In this document: piece after piece, positions 17,590 through 26,343 of the stretch
Layout of the letters: each line of letters begins with the position of its first letter
Numbering within the stretch: position 1 is the first letter of the stretch
NCBI RefSeq assembly: GCF_039542035.1
Contig: NZ_BAABHJ010000011.1
Coordinates: 1 to 64,000 of the forward strand
DNA length: 64,000 nucleotides
Reading direction: 5' to 3'
DNA from: Actinoallomurus liliacearum
GTDB lineage: Bacteria; Actinomycetota; Actinomycetes; Streptosporangiales; Streptosporangiaceae
Notes under the pieces: generated by a model
The model's input: only the letters and a program-made list of their open reading frames with translations
Told to the model about the DNA's origin: nothing
The model's database searches: none
Made by a program: the position numbers and the translations under genes

Positions 17590-18753
17590 TCAGGCGAAGT
17601 CTGGAGCCCCGGCGGGCAGACTAAATCGGAACTCGGCGCCGCCACCCGGGGCGCGCCGTACCGAGATGGTGCCACCGTGCGCCTCGACGAGGCCCTTGAC
17701 GATGTAGAGACCGAGGCCCGTGCCGCCACGGGGCTGGCCGTGGCCGCGCCAGAACTGGCGGAAGACGCGCTGGGCCGCCTCCGGCGGGATGCCCTCACCC
17801 TCGTCGCGCACGGCGACGACGGCTCCACGCGTGCTCGCGTCCGGCTCCACCACGATCGTTACGGTACCAGCCCCGTGCCGCAGGCCGTTCTCCACGAGAT
17901 TGCCGATGATCTGGTCGATCTTGTCCGGGTCGAGCCACATCTCCGGCAACTCGCCCCGGACCTGAAGCTCGAAGCGGTTCGCCGGGTCGCCCGCCGCGAC
18001 CCGGCCGGCGATGATCTTGCGGGCCTCCTCGACGACGTCGACGACCTGGCGGCGCATCTCCAGGCGGCCCGCCTCGATGCGCGAGACGTCCAGCAGCTCG
18101 GTGATCAGCCGGGTCACCCGGTCGGCGTCGGAGTTGACCGTCTCGAGCATGACCCGCTTCTGGTCGTCGTTGAACCGGTGCCACTTGGCCAGCAGGGTGG
18201 CGGTGAAGCCCTTGACGCTCGTCAGCGGGGACCGCAGCTCGTGGGCGACGGTGGAGACGAGGTCGGCCCGCCCGCGCTCGTGGCGGGCGCGCTCGGCCGC
18301 GTCCCGCAGGGCGATCGTGAACCGGCGGACGGTGCCGTCCGCCTCCCGGTCGTAGGAGGCGGTGACCAGCAGCTCCGGCCCGTCGCCGAGGTACAGCGGC
18401 CGCTCCGGGTGACGGGTGCGGGTGGCCAGGCCGCCGTACGGGTCGAGGCACTTCCACCAGTCGCGGCCGTCGGCGTCGCGCAGCGGCAGCACGTCGGCGA
18501 AGTCGCGGCCGAGGGCCGCGGCCGGCGCGATGCCGGTCAGCCGGGCCGCCGCCCGGTTGAAGACCACGACCCGCCGATCGGCGTCGGCCACGACGAGCCC
18601 GTCGGGCAGCGAGTCGGGAGCGACGTCCCACCGCTCGGGAGAGACCTCGCGCTGCTCGGAAGAGACTCCCCGCTGCGCCGTCTGCCCGGCGGAGGGTTCA
18701 ACGTCGCGCGGAACCGGTCCGCCCACGACCGCGGCCACCTCCCCCGGCTCCAT
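17590..18753 (-). CDS. soluble PAS-domain sensor histidine kinase (orphan)
   Basis: Predicted cytoplasmic histidine kinase of 387 residues with no membrane segment. A PAS domain lies at about 44-155, the HisKA dimerisation helix with phospho-accepting His171 (VAHELRSPLTSVKG) follows, and the HATPase_c domain carries N-box (NLVENGLRHG, from 285), G1 (DEGEGIP) and G2 (GGTGLGLYIV). No response regulator gene is adjacent, so the partner is unknown. It lies just upstream of pheS, a position also occupied by PAS kinases in other actinomycetes. The ATG at 18753 lacks a clear ribosome-binding site. Confidence 0.9.
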   Translation of the reverse strand: MEPGEVAAVVGGPVPRDVEPSAGQTAQRGVSSEQREVSPERWDVAPDSLPDGLVVADADRRVVVFNRAAARLTGIAPAAALGRDFADVLPLRDADGRDWWKCLDPYGGLATRTRHPERPLYLGDGPELLVTASYDREADGTVRRFTIALRDAAERARHERGRADLVSTVAHELRSPLTSVKGFTATLLAKWHRFNDDQKRVMLETVNSDADRVTRLITELLDVSRIEAGRLEMRRQVVDVVEEARKIIAGRVAAGDPANRFELQVRGELPEMWLDPDKIDQIIGNLVENGLRHGAGTVTIVVEPDASTRGAVVAVRDEGEGIPPEAAQRVFRQFWRGHGQPRGGTGLGLYIVKGLVEAHGGTISVRRAPGGGAEFRFSLPAGAPDFA

Positions 18754-18847
18754 ATTGACAGTGCAGGCCTGACTCTAGTGCGGACGACGTAAATACCGCC
18801 ACGCCAGTGTCGTTAATTACGGATGTTCCTGACATGTCGCCCAGATG

Positions 18848-19180
18848 TCAGTTACCGAACGCCTCATCGACCGTGTCATACGTCGGGAACAACTCGTCGA
18901 GCCGAGTGATTCGCAGAATCCTCCGCTGCGCCGGCCGCACCCGTGCCAGGCGGAGCGTGCCGCCCTTCTCCCGCAGCCGGTTGCCCACGGCGACCAGCGC
19001 GCCGAGCCCGGCGGCGTCGCAGAAGCGGACGGCGTCGAAGTCGGCGACGAGGTTGATGTGCCCGCCGTCGATGAGCTCCAGGAGATCCGCGCGCAGCCGC
19101 CCCGCCGTCTGCACGTCGATCTCGCCGCCGATCGCCACGACCGCCGCGGCGCCGTTGCGCCGGACCACCCGGGCCGCCAT
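18848..19180 (-). CDS. STAS-domain protein, anti-sigma antagonist-like
   Basis: A 110-residue single STAS domain (IGGEIDVQTAGRLRADLL, then LVADFDAVRFCDAAGLGALV), the fold of SpoIIAA/RsbV anti-anti-sigma factors that free a sigma factor by binding its anti-sigma kinase. The usual phospho-acceptor Ser-Ser/Thr pair after the conserved Asp is here Ala56-Ala57 (DAAG), so normal switching by phosphorylation is not expected. The ATG at 19180 gives the family N-terminus; the frame is open for about 79 more codons upstream without family resemblance. No anti-sigma kinase gene is adjacent. Confidence 0.85.
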   Translation of the reverse strand: MAARVVRRNGAAAVVAIGGEIDVQTAGRLRADLLELIDGGHINLVADFDAVRFCDAAGLGALVAVGNRLREKGGTLRLARVRPAQRRILRITRLDELFPTYDTVDEAFGN

Positions 19181-19683
19181 CACGCGCCCGGCCTGCGCCT
19201 GGCACCGGTGGGCGCCCCCGCGCGCCAGCGGAGACCTGCCCGGACCTCTCTCGCAACCCGCCGCCGCACGACGGCGAGGCAGCGGAATGCCTCTTATGTT
19301 CGTTTCCAACCCTTTTGCCCCGTTCATCGGAATCCACGTCGACGCCGCGACGGGCACCGGGAAGGGGAACCGGCTGCGGGCCGGTCGACCGATCCGGCGC
19401 GGCGGAATCGACACCACCGATCATGTCGCCTTTTCGTCCAATGAACGAATCGGGTCGCTGATTTGTTACAGCGAGAAGACGTCACTGTTGCGTTCGGTAT
19501 CGAACGTCCCGCCCACGCCCCCGATCATGTGAGGCGTCCCCTATCGCGGGGCTCGCCCCGCCGGCCGGGTAACGGCGGGAGCGCGGCCCCGGCTACAGTC
19601 TCGATCGACGCCACTCACTCTCCGCGACCGCGACGGGGCCGTCCGCGACGGGTCACGGCCCGGCGCCCCGGAAGGAGCCGGAC
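19181..19683. other. 503-base divergent intergenic region
   Basis: Separates the STAS gene (minus) from the TauE/SafE gene (plus). I find no convincing gene. A short GC hairpin (GCGGGGC/GCCCCGC near 19546-19561) and a lone -10-like TACAGT near 19593-19598 are the only signals, the latter perhaps serving the transporter. The minus-strand open frame continuing from the STAS gene to 19417 looks like non-coding read-through. Confidence 0.5.
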
Positions 19684-20439
19684 TTGGACCTCCTCGACAT
19701 GGGGCTGCTCGGCGCGGCCGGCGTGGCGGCCGGCGGGGTCAACGCGATCGCCGGCGGTGGGTCGCTGATCTCGTTCCCCGCCCTGCTGGCCGTGGGCTGT
19801 CCGAACCTCACGGCGAACGTGACCAACACGGTCGCGCTGTGGCCGGGCTATGTCGGCGGTGTCGCGGGCTACCGCGCCGAACTGGTGGGCCGGCGGGGAC
19901 GCGCCATCGCGTTGAGCGTGACCGGCGTGCTCGGCGCCGTGGCCGGCTGTGTCCTGCTCCTGCTCACCCCGGCGAGCGTCTTCGCCGCGCTCGTGCCGGT
20001 GCTGGTCGCGCTGGCCAGCCTGCTCCTCGCGGCGCAGCCGTGGCTGAAGCGCCGCCTCGACGCCGCGCAGCGCCTCACCGGGACCGGACACCGGATGATG
20101 CTGCACGGCGGCGTCCTGGTCGGAGGCGCCTACGGCGCGTACTTCGGCGCCGGGCTCGGCGTCATGCTGCTCGGCCTGCTCGGCGTCTTCGTGCACGACC
20201 ACCTGCAGCGGCTCAACGCCGTTCGCGCGGTGCTGTCCCTGGTGATCAACACGGTGGCCCTCGTCGCCTTCGCGCTGTTCGGCCCGGTGCGCTGGCCGGC
20301 CGTCGCGATCATGGCGGTGACCAGTCTGGTCGGCGGCTTCTTCGGCGCCCGCGTGGCCCGCCGCCTGTCTCCGGGCGTCCTACGGGCCGTCGTCGTCACG
20401 TTCGGGCTCGGGGTGGCCCTCACCCTGGCCCTTCGCTGA
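19684..20439 (+). CDS. TauE/SafE-family membrane permease
   Basis: Predicted anion exporter/permease of 251 residues, in the family linked to sulfite or organosulfonate efflux. About seven to eight hydrophobic segments are visible, and the N-terminal family signature GGVNAIAGGGSLISFPALL is followed by NVTNTVALWPG. The second half repeats the pattern with GAYGAYFGAGLGVMLLG. The TTG start at 19684 is supported by GGAAGGAGCC seven bases upstream. It is convergent with the rRNA methyltransferase gene, only 11 bases between stops. The substrate cannot be read from sequence. Confidence 0.88.
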   Translation: MDLLDMGLLGAAGVAAGGVNAIAGGGSLISFPALLAVGCPNLTANVTNTVALWPGYVGGVAGYRAELVGRRGRAIALSVTGVLGAVAGCVLLLLTPASVFAALVPVLVALASLLLAAQPWLKRRLDAAQRLTGTGHRMMLHGGVLVGGAYGAYFGAGLGVMLLGLLGVFVHDHLQRLNAVRAVLSLVINTVALVAFALFGPVRWPAVAIMAVTSLVGGFFGARVARRLSPGVLRAVVVTFGLGVALTLALR

Positions 20440-20450
20440 GGATCGCGGCG

Positions 20451-21275
20451 TCAGGAGGACTCGCCGGCCCGCTGGGCGCGGGCCGAAGCGTACAGGCACA
20501 CGGCGGCGGCGGTGGCGAGGTTGAGGCTCTCGGCGCCGCCGTAGATCGGGACGCGTACGACCTCGTCGACCGCGTCCAGGATCTCGTCCGGCAGGCCCCA
20601 CGCCTCGTTGCCGAACACCCAGGCGGTCGGGCCGCTGAGGGTTCCCTTGTCCAGGGCGGCGTCCAGGGAGCACTTCCCCGCGCCGTCGGCGGCCAGGACC
20701 GTCAGGCCGGACTCCTTCAGGGCCGGGATGAGGGTGTCGAACCGTGGCCCGACCACGACCGGCAGATGGAACAGGCTGCCCGCCGACGCGCGGACGCACT
20801 TGCCGTTGTACGGATCGACGGACGCGTCCGTGAAGATCACCGAGTCGGACCCCGCGGCGTCGGCGGTGCGCAGCACGGTGCCGGCGTTCCCCGGGTCCCG
20901 CACGTGCGCCAGCACGGTGACGAGGCGCGGCTGCGGCTCGAGCGCCGCTCTCAGGTCGACGTCCACGAACGCGCAGACGGCGAGGAGACCCTGTGGGGTG
21001 ACGGTCTGCGCGAGCTCGGCCATGACCTCGCCGCTCACCCGGAAGGTCGGAACCCCGGATCGCTCGGCCTGAGCGATCAGATCCTGGTGGCGGATCTCCG
21101 CCTCGGCCGTGGTGAACAGCTCGGTGAGGACGCCGTCGAGCGCGAGGGCCTCGCGTACCGCCTGGGGGCCCTCGGCGAGAAACCGCCGCTCGCGGCGGCG
21201 GAACGCGCGTTTGGCGAGCCGACGAGCCGCCTTCACCCGTGGTGATCGAGTAGAGGTCAGCTCGCGGCCCGCCAT
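20451..21275 (-). CDS. tsnR: TrmH/SpoU-family RNA 2'-O-methyltransferase
   Basis: SPOUT-class methyltransferase of 274 residues with an N-terminal L30e-like RNA-binding domain (about 20-110). The three knot motifs are RDPGNAGTVLRTADAAG, WVFGNEAWGLP and VRVPIYGGAESLNLATAAAVCLY. It probably methylates a ribose in 23S rRNA. Position after rplT is typical of actinobacteria, where the gene is called tsnR by similarity to thiostrepton-resistance methylases, but that specificity is not implied here. Probably co-transcribed with infC-rpmI-rplT. Confidence 0.9.
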   Translation of the reverse strand: MAGRELTSTRSPRVKAARRLAKRAFRRRERRFLAEGPQAVREALALDGVLTELFTTAEAEIRHQDLIAQAERSGVPTFRVSGEVMAELAQTVTPQGLLAVCAFVDVDLRAALEPQPRLVTVLAHVRDPGNAGTVLRTADAAGSDSVIFTDASVDPYNGKCVRASAGSLFHLPVVVGPRFDTLIPALKESGLTVLAADGAGKCSLDAALDKGTLSGPTAWVFGNEAWGLPDEILDAVDEVVRVPIYGGAESLNLATAAAVCLYASARAQRAGESS

Positions 21276-21295
21276 CAGCGTCGTTATCTATACCG

Positions 21296-21673
21296 TCAGG
21301 CGGCCGCGCTGCCCTCGGCGGGCAGCGCCTTCTTGGCCGTCTCGACCAGGACCGTGAACGCCGCGGCGTCGTTGACCGCGAGCTCGGCGAGCATGCGCCG
21401 GTCGACCTCGACGCCGGCCTCGCGCAGACCCTGGATGAACCGGTTGTACGTCATGCCGTTCGCGCGGGCCGCCGCGTTGATCCGCTGGATCCACAGGCGA
21501 CGGAACTGGCCCTTGCGGTCCTTCCGGTCACGGAAGGCGTACGTCATCGAGTGGAGCTGCTGCTCCTTGGCCTTGCGGTACAGCCTCGACCGCTGGCCAC
21601 GGTAGCCACTCGCCCGCTCGAGGACGACCCGACGCTTCTTGGCGGCGTTGACCGCCCGCTTCACGCGTGCCAC
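21296..21673 (-). CDS. rplT: 50S ribosomal protein L20
   Basis: Ribosomal protein L20 binds 23S rRNA early in 50S assembly. The 125-residue product begins MARVKRAVNAAKKRR and contains RGQRSRLYRKAKEQ and the conserved AARANGMTYNRFIQGL segment. GTG at 21673 is chosen because AAGGAG sits eight bases before it and the family starts with ARVKR; an open frame extends 24 codons upstream without support. Third gene of the infC-rpmI-rplT operon. Confidence 0.97.
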   Translation of the reverse strand: MARVKRAVNAAKKRRVVLERASGYRGQRSRLYRKAKEQQLHSMTYAFRDRKDRKGQFRRLWIQRINAAARANGMTYNRFIQGLREAGVEVDRRMLAELAVNDAAAFTVLVETAKKALPAEGSAAA

Positions 21674-21785
21674 GTCTTGAAACTCCTTCGTGGAGGCCGT
21701 GCCTTTTAGGCCGGCCGGTCGTTCGACTAACGGGACTCTCGGCACCGCATGGATGCCGGAGCCCGGCGATCAGGTGGTGCCGGGC

Positions 21786-21980
21786 TCAGTCGCCGAGCAG
21801 CTTCTTGATCTTCTTCTCGTCGCTCTTCGACAGGACGACCGCTCCGTCGAGCCGGCGCGTGCGCTTGGTCGGCTTGTGCTCGAGGAGGTGGTTACGGTTG
21901 GCGCGGCGGCGCATGACCTTGCCGGTGCCCGTCTTCTTGAAACGCTTCTTGGCACCACTGTGCGTCTTCATCTTCGGCAT
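21786..21980 (-). CDS. rpmI: 50S ribosomal protein L35
   Basis: Ribosomal protein L35 of 64 residues, very basic, starting MPKMKTHSGAKKRFKKTGTG and ending SDEKKIKKLLGD. ATG at 21980 is preceded by GGAGACGTCGGCGACC. It lies between infC and rplT as in most bacteria. The 112 bases between it and rplT contain nothing recognisable. Confidence 0.97.
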   Translation of the reverse strand: MPKMKTHSGAKKRFKKTGTGKVMRRRANRNHLLEHKPTKRTRRLDGAVVLSKSDEKKIKKLLGD

Positions 21981-22130
21981 GGTCGCCGACGTCTCCCTAT
22001 GTCCGTGCACCTCATTCCGGGCGCACGGCGACTCCTCAGGGAGTGCCGGACGCCGGGGAGGCGCGGTGTGCGTACCTCATCGCGAGACGACCCCGCTCAG
22101 TGAGCAGGGTCGTGGCGGAGCAGGGCCCGG

Positions 22131-22727
22131 TCAGGCCGGGGAACCGTGCTCCTGCTCTTCCTGCCGCCGCGCTCGACTGCCGGTCGCGCGCGGACCTTCG
22201 GCTTTGGCCTCGCTCTTCTTCTTGTGCGGGCCGAGGACCATGATCATGTTGCGGCCGTCCTGCTTGGGCCGCGACTCGACGAAGCCGAGCTCCTCGACGT
22301 CCTCCGCCAGCCGCTGCAGCAGCCGGAAGCCCAGCTCCGGTCGGGACTGCTCGCGGCCACGGAACATGATCGTGACCTTGACCTTGTCACCTGCCTTGAG
22401 GAACCGCTCGACGTGGCCCTTCTTGGTGCCGTAGTCGTGCGGATCGATCTTCGGCCGGAGTTTGATCTCCTTGATGACCGTGTGCGCCTGGTTACGTCGC
22501 GCATCGCGGGCCTTCATCGCGGACTCGTACTTGAACTTTCCGTAGTCCATGAGCTTGGCCACGGGCGGCCTCGCGGTCGGGGCGACCTCGACGAGGTCGA
22601 GGTCGGACTCCCGGGCAAGGTCGAGTGCCTTGGCGATCGGCACGATGCCGACCTGTTCGCCGTTCGGACCGACGAGCCGGACCTCGGGCACGCGAATGCG
22701 CTCGTTGATACGCGGTTCGGCGCTGAT
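22131..22727 (-). CDS. infC: translation initiation factor IF-3 (likely ATC start)
   Basis: IF-3 binds the 30S subunit and checks start codon and initiator tRNA pairing. The 198-residue product has the N-domain (EPRINERIRVPEVRLVG, LMDYGKFKYE), a linker and the C-domain (KIDPHDYGTKKGHVERFLKAGDKVKV). A basic/acidic tail ends the protein. The family N-terminus ISAEPRIN has no ATG, GTG or TTG; it starts at an ATC (22727) just after AAGGAGGT. Rare start codons on infC are known to allow autoregulation by IF-3. An in-frame TTG at 22784 is the alternative but lacks a ribosome-binding site. Preceded by a 250-base leader with a terminator. Confidence 0.93.
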   Translation of the reverse strand: MSAEPRINERIRVPEVRLVGPNGEQVGIVPIAKALDLARESDLDLVEVAPTARPPVAKLMDYGKFKYESAMKARDARRNQAHTVIKEIKLRPKIDPHDYGTKKGHVERFLKAGDKVKVTIMFRGREQSRPELGFRLLQRLAEDVEELGFVESRPKQDGRNMIMVLGPHKKKSEAKAEGPRATGSRARRQEEQEHGSPA

Positions 22728-22787
22728 GGGACCTCCTTGGGGCTTTCGAGCTGTCCTGACCGGCCATGCCCCGGGCCCCTTCAAACG

Positions 22788-22817
22788 AAAAAGCCCCGCA
22801 CGACTCGCATGCAGGGC
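22788..22817 (-). terminator. intrinsic terminator in the infC leader (attenuator)
   Basis: On the minus strand GCCCTGCA (22810-22817) pairs with TGCGGGGC (22793-22800) around a 9-base loop, followed directly by TTTTT (22788-22792). This is a textbook rho-independent terminator, rare in such GC-rich DNA, 61 bases before infC. Since nothing else ends here, it probably attenuates the infC-rpmI-rplT operon. Confidence 0.7.
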
Positions 22818-22983
22818 CACCACCGGACGCCCCGACGGCCGAAGCCGACGAGGTGGGCACGCCGACAGCGTGCCTGACCGGGACCCATCAGCCTCTCCAC
22901 TCCCGAGGGAGCGCGGCCGATCAGGTGGGAGGTGACCTCCGCTTGCGCGCCCGACGCGTGAACGCCAGGCCAGTCAAAAGTCA

Positions 22984-23012
22984 AAGGTACCAGCTTTCCG
23001 GCCGTACGTCGA
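22984..23012 (-). promoter_or_regulatory. putative infC operon promoter
   Basis: The minus strand has TCGACG (23007-23012), 17 bases, and TACCTT (22984-22989). Transcription from here would give a leader of about 250 bases before infC. The match to consensus is moderate. Confidence 0.4.
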
Positions 23013-23022
23013 AAGCGCGTGT

Positions 23023-23859
23023 CTACCGTACGCCGAAAGCGCGCACCTCGAAGGCCGCGGTCACCTTGATCGGCTCCGGAAGGGCGCCGATCGCGGCCCG
23101 CAACGCGCCGGGATCGGCGTGCCGGGCGCTCGGACCCATGGCGGCGAGCGACCGGACCTCGGCGCGGGTGAGGGACAGCGGAACCTCCAGCGCCCACGTT
23201 CCCACAGGGGCGAACCGCTCACCCACCGAGTCGGAAACGCGGTCCGCCTTCCGCTCGTCCACGGAGATCAGGCCGAGCGGCCCGATCACCTCCCCCAGGT
23301 GATGCGCGGCCGGCGTGACCACGATCAGCGTCCCGCCGGACCGGAGCACCCGGTGGAATTCCGCGCCGTTCCGCGGCGCGAAGACATCGATGAGGACCGA
23401 CACCGTGCCCGTACGGACGGGGAAGGGCCGCCAGACGTCCCACACGAGCGCGCCGATCCGCGGATGCGCCTTCGCGGCCCGGCGCAGGGCGTGCTTGGAG
23501 ATGTCCAGCGCGATGCCGGACCGCCCCGGCATCCGGTCGAGGACGGCCGCGAGGTAGTGGCCCGTGCCCGCGCCGGCGTCCAGCACGCACCCGTCCCCCG
23601 GATCGAGCGCGGCCGCGCGTTCGGCGATCAGCTCGGTGAGCGGGGCGAAGTGACCGCCGCCGAGGAAGTCCGCGCGCGCCGCGACCATCTCCGGGGTGTC
23701 GGCGGTGCCCAGGTGGGCCTTGCCGGTCAGCAGGTTGGCGTAGCCCTGCCGGGCGATGTCGAACGCGTGCCCCTCGGAGCAGCGCAGGGCCGCTCCCGCG
23801 ACGGCGAGGTCACCCGCGCACAGCGGGCAACGGAGGTACGGAACGACGTCGGCGAGCAC
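23023..23859 (-). CDS. RlmA-like rRNA (guanine-N1) methyltransferase
   Basis: SAM-dependent methyltransferase of about 278 residues, resembling RlmA/TlrB, which methylate N1 of a guanine in 23S rRNA hairpin 35. The N-terminal zinc-binding pattern is CPLC followed by CSEGH; the SAM motif is VLDAGAGTGHYLAAVL, then IALDISKHALRRAAK and VLIDVFAPR. Specificity (G745 or G748 type) cannot be told. GTG at 23859 matches family starts but GGGAGG abuts it; an ATG at 23910 in frame is the alternative. It reads toward infC. Confidence 0.85.
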   Translation of the reverse strand: MLADVVPYLRCPLCAGDLAVAGAALRCSEGHAFDIARQGYANLLTGKAHLGTADTPEMVAARADFLGGGHFAPLTELIAERAAALDPGDGCVLDAGAGTGHYLAAVLDRMPGRSGIALDISKHALRRAAKAHPRIGALVWDVWRPFPVRTGTVSVLIDVFAPRNGAEFHRVLRSGGTLIVVTPAAHHLGEVIGPLGLISVDERKADRVSDSVGERFAPVGTWALEVPLSLTRAEVRSLAAMGPSARHADPGALRAAIGALPEPIKVTAAFEVRAFGVR

Positions 23860-23940
23860 CCTCCCATGATGATGCAGCCGGACAGGCGCTTCGTCCCGCC
23901 GTCCGCCCATGCGTCGCCGAGGGCGCGGCGCAGCGGCGTG

Positions 23941-24720
23941 TCAGGAGACCGCGGCGCGCATCGCCTCGACGGGTGCGGGGGCGTGCCCGGTCATGAGCTC
24001 GACCTGGCGCGCGGCCTGGTGCACGAGCATCGGCAGCCCGCCCACGAGGATGCCGCCGCGCCCGCCGACGGCCTCGGCGGCGGGCGTCGGCCAGGGCGCG
24101 TACACGACGTCGAAGAGGGCGTCGGTGGCCCCTGCGATGGCCGCGGCGTACGGGTCGGCGGCGTGGGCCGGCAGGGTGGAGATGATGAGGTCGGCGTGCG
24201 GCATCGCGTCGGCGAACGTCTGCACCGTCACCGAGACGCCCAGCCGGTCGGCCGCCGACACGGCCTCGGCGGCGCGGCCCGGGCTCCGTACGACGACCAC
24301 GGCCTTCGACAGTCCGAGGTCGCGCAGCGCCGCCAGGGCGGAGCACGCGGTCGCCCCGCCGCCGAGCACGGCCGCCGACCCGGGCGACCGCACTCCGGCC
24401 TCGGTCAACGCGGTGACCATGCCGTACACGTCGGTGTTGAAACCGAGCCGGCGCCCGCCCTGGAAGACCACGGTGTTCGCGCCGCCCACCGCGCGCGCCA
24501 GCCCCGACACCTCGTCGAGGAGGGGCAGCACGGCCCGCTTCAGCGGCATCGTGAGCGAAAGGCCCGCCCACGGCCGCTCCAGCAGGCCGGGCAGATCCCT
24601 CTCGCGGCACTCGACGGCCTCGTAGGTCCAGTCGAGGCCGAGCGCGGCGTACGCGGCACGGTGCAGCGCCGGTGACAGCGAGTGCGCGATCGGCGATCCG
24701 AGGACCGCGGCGTGCGTCAT
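23941..24720 (-). CDS. aroE: shikimate dehydrogenase family protein
   Basis: Reduces 3-dehydroshikimate to shikimate in aromatic amino acid synthesis. The 259-residue protein has the substrate SLSP loop (14-17), the catalytic lysine in LTMPLK (Lys61), the FNTD aspartate (94-97) and the nucleotide loop LGGGATA (119-125). The motif around the lysine differs slightly from the common TxPHK, so a quinate/shikimate paralogue cannot be excluded. Its ATG overlaps the mltG stop (ATGA). The aroC/aroK/aroB genes that often follow in actinomycetes are absent. Confidence 0.9.
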   Translation of the reverse strand: MTHAAVLGSPIAHSLSPALHRAAYAALGLDWTYEAVECRERDLPGLLERPWAGLSLTMPLKRAVLPLLDEVSGLARAVGGANTVVFQGGRRLGFNTDVYGMVTALTEAGVRSPGSAAVLGGGATACSALAALRDLGLSKAVVVVRSPGRAAEAVSAADRLGVSVTVQTFADAMPHADLIISTLPAHAADPYAAAIAGATDALFDVVYAPWPTPAAEAVGGRGGILVGGLPMLVHQAARQVELMTGHAPAPVEAMRAAVS

Positions 24721-25892
24721 CCGTGCCCCGTGTTGCGCGCGAGTTCCTGCTTCAGCTTCTGGAACTCGGGGTAGCTGGACGTGAACTTCGTGATCTTGTT
24801 CTTCGGGTCGGGGGCCACGAAGTAGAGCCAGTCGCCCTTCGCGGGTTCGAGCGCGGCCTTGAGCGCCACCTCGCCCGGGTTGTCGATCGGGCCGGGCGGC
24901 AGGCCGCTGACCACGTAGGTGTTGTACGGGCTCTGCGTCTTGGTCTCCGCGAGAGTGGCCACGGTGTTGTACTTGCCCAGGGCGTACATGACGGTGCTGT
25001 CGAACTGCAGCTTGCGCATCCACGGCTGGGAACTGTGGATGCGGTTGTCGATGACCCGGGCGACCTTCGGCATGTCCTCCGCCCGGCCGCTCTCCGCCTG
25101 GACGAGGCTGGCGATCGTCACGACGTCGCCGGGCGACATGCCCAGATCGCGGGCCTTGGCCTCCAGGTCGACGTTGGCCGCGACCTTCTTGAACTGGTCG
25201 ACCATCGAGCGCAGCACCTGCGTCGCGGTGGCCTTCGGGTCCGGGTCGTACGTGAAGGGGTAGAGGTAGCCCTCGAGCCTGCCCTTGGCGTACGACGGCA
25301 GGCCGAGCTTCTCGGGGTGTTTCGCGGCCTTCTGGAAGTCCTTCAGCGGGATGTGGGTCTTGCTGGCCAGCAGCGGCAGGATCTGGACGACCCGCTTGCC
25401 CTCGGGGATCGTGAGGCGACCGGCCCGGGAGGCGTCGCTGAGCAGGAGGTCGAGCGCCGACTTCACCGACATCTGCCGGCGCAGGTGGTAGTAGCCCGGC
25501 TGGATGCTCGTCGCCCTGGTGTCCTTGGTCGCGAGCTTGATGAACGCGTCGACCGACTTGACGACCCCCGCGTCCTTGAGCCGGTTCGCCATGAGGGCGA
25601 CCGAGTCGCCCTCATGGATCCAGACGGTGACGCTGCCGCTGCCCTCGCCCTTGTAGTCGGGCGGGTTGAGCATGCCGTTGATCGTGGTCAGCCCGACGTA
25701 GCCGCCACCGCACACGACCACGAGGAGGAAGGCCAGCGCGATGAACGGCGCCAGCCTGCGGCCCTTACGGCTCTTCTTGCGGCGCCGCCCCCGGCCTCCC
25801 CGGCCGGCCCGAGGCGCACCGCCCGGAGGCTCCGGGCGCTGCTGCTGGCGCTCGGAGAGTTGGCGCAAGAAATCAAGATCTGCGTCGCTCAT
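24717..25892 (-). CDS. mltG: endolytic murein transglycosylase MltG (YceG)
   Basis: Membrane-anchored lytic transglycosylase that cuts nascent glycan strands and so ends their polymerisation. The 391-residue protein has a basic cytoplasmic N-terminus (about 1-46), one membrane helix (about 47-69), a LysM-like region and the YceG catalytic domain, with the expected catalytic glutamate in IASLVQAESG. The LEGYLYPFTY and GLPPGPIDNPG motifs are typical. It overlaps ruvX upstream and aroE downstream by ATGA. Confidence 0.95.
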   Translation of the reverse strand: MSDADLDFLRQLSERQQQRPEPPGGAPRAGRGGRGRRRKKSRKGRRLAPFIALAFLLVVVCGGGYVGLTTINGMLNPPDYKGEGSGSVTVWIHEGDSVALMANRLKDAGVVKSVDAFIKLATKDTRATSIQPGYYHLRRQMSVKSALDLLLSDASRAGRLTIPEGKRVVQILPLLASKTHIPLKDFQKAAKHPEKLGLPSYAKGRLEGYLYPFTYDPDPKATATQVLRSMVDQFKKVAANVDLEAKARDLGMSPGDVVTIASLVQAESGRAEDMPKVARVIDNRIHSSQPWMRKLQFDSTVMYALGKYNTVATLAETKTQSPYNTYVVSGLPPGPIDNPGEVALKAALEPAKGDWLYFVAPDPKNKITKFTSSYPEFQKLKQELARNTGHG

Positions 25893-26343
25893 GAGTCCCC
25901 CTGGACAGTCTCCCCAGGGGGACGGCCCGTCAAGCGCTCGGCCTCGAGCGCCGCCTGGAGCAGCACCGCGGCCGCCGCCTGGTCGACGACCTTCCGCCGT
26001 GCCTGCCCGCGCACTCCCTTGTCCCGGAGGCCACTTTCGGCTGTCACGGTGGTGAGTCTCTCATCGAACAGCCGTACCGTCTCGGGATCCAGGAGCCGTG
26101 CGATCTTCTCCGCGAACCGGCGGGCCGTCGCGGCCGCCGGTCCCTCCCGCCCGGAGAGGGAGGTCGGCAGCCCGACGATCACCTCGATCGCGTCGTTCTC
26201 GGCGACGATCCGAACGATCCGGTCGATGTCGCCTTTCCCGGCCCGCACGGTCTCCAGGGGAGAGGCCAGGATGCCGCCGGGGTCGCTACGCGCGACGCCG
26301 ATGCGGACGCTGCCCGCATCGACGCCGATGCGCACGCCTTGTC

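Noticed and set aside
19181..19417. N-terminal extension of the STAS protein
   Set aside because: The upstream 79 codons have no hydrophobic core or homology features; a normal STAS domain starts at 19180.
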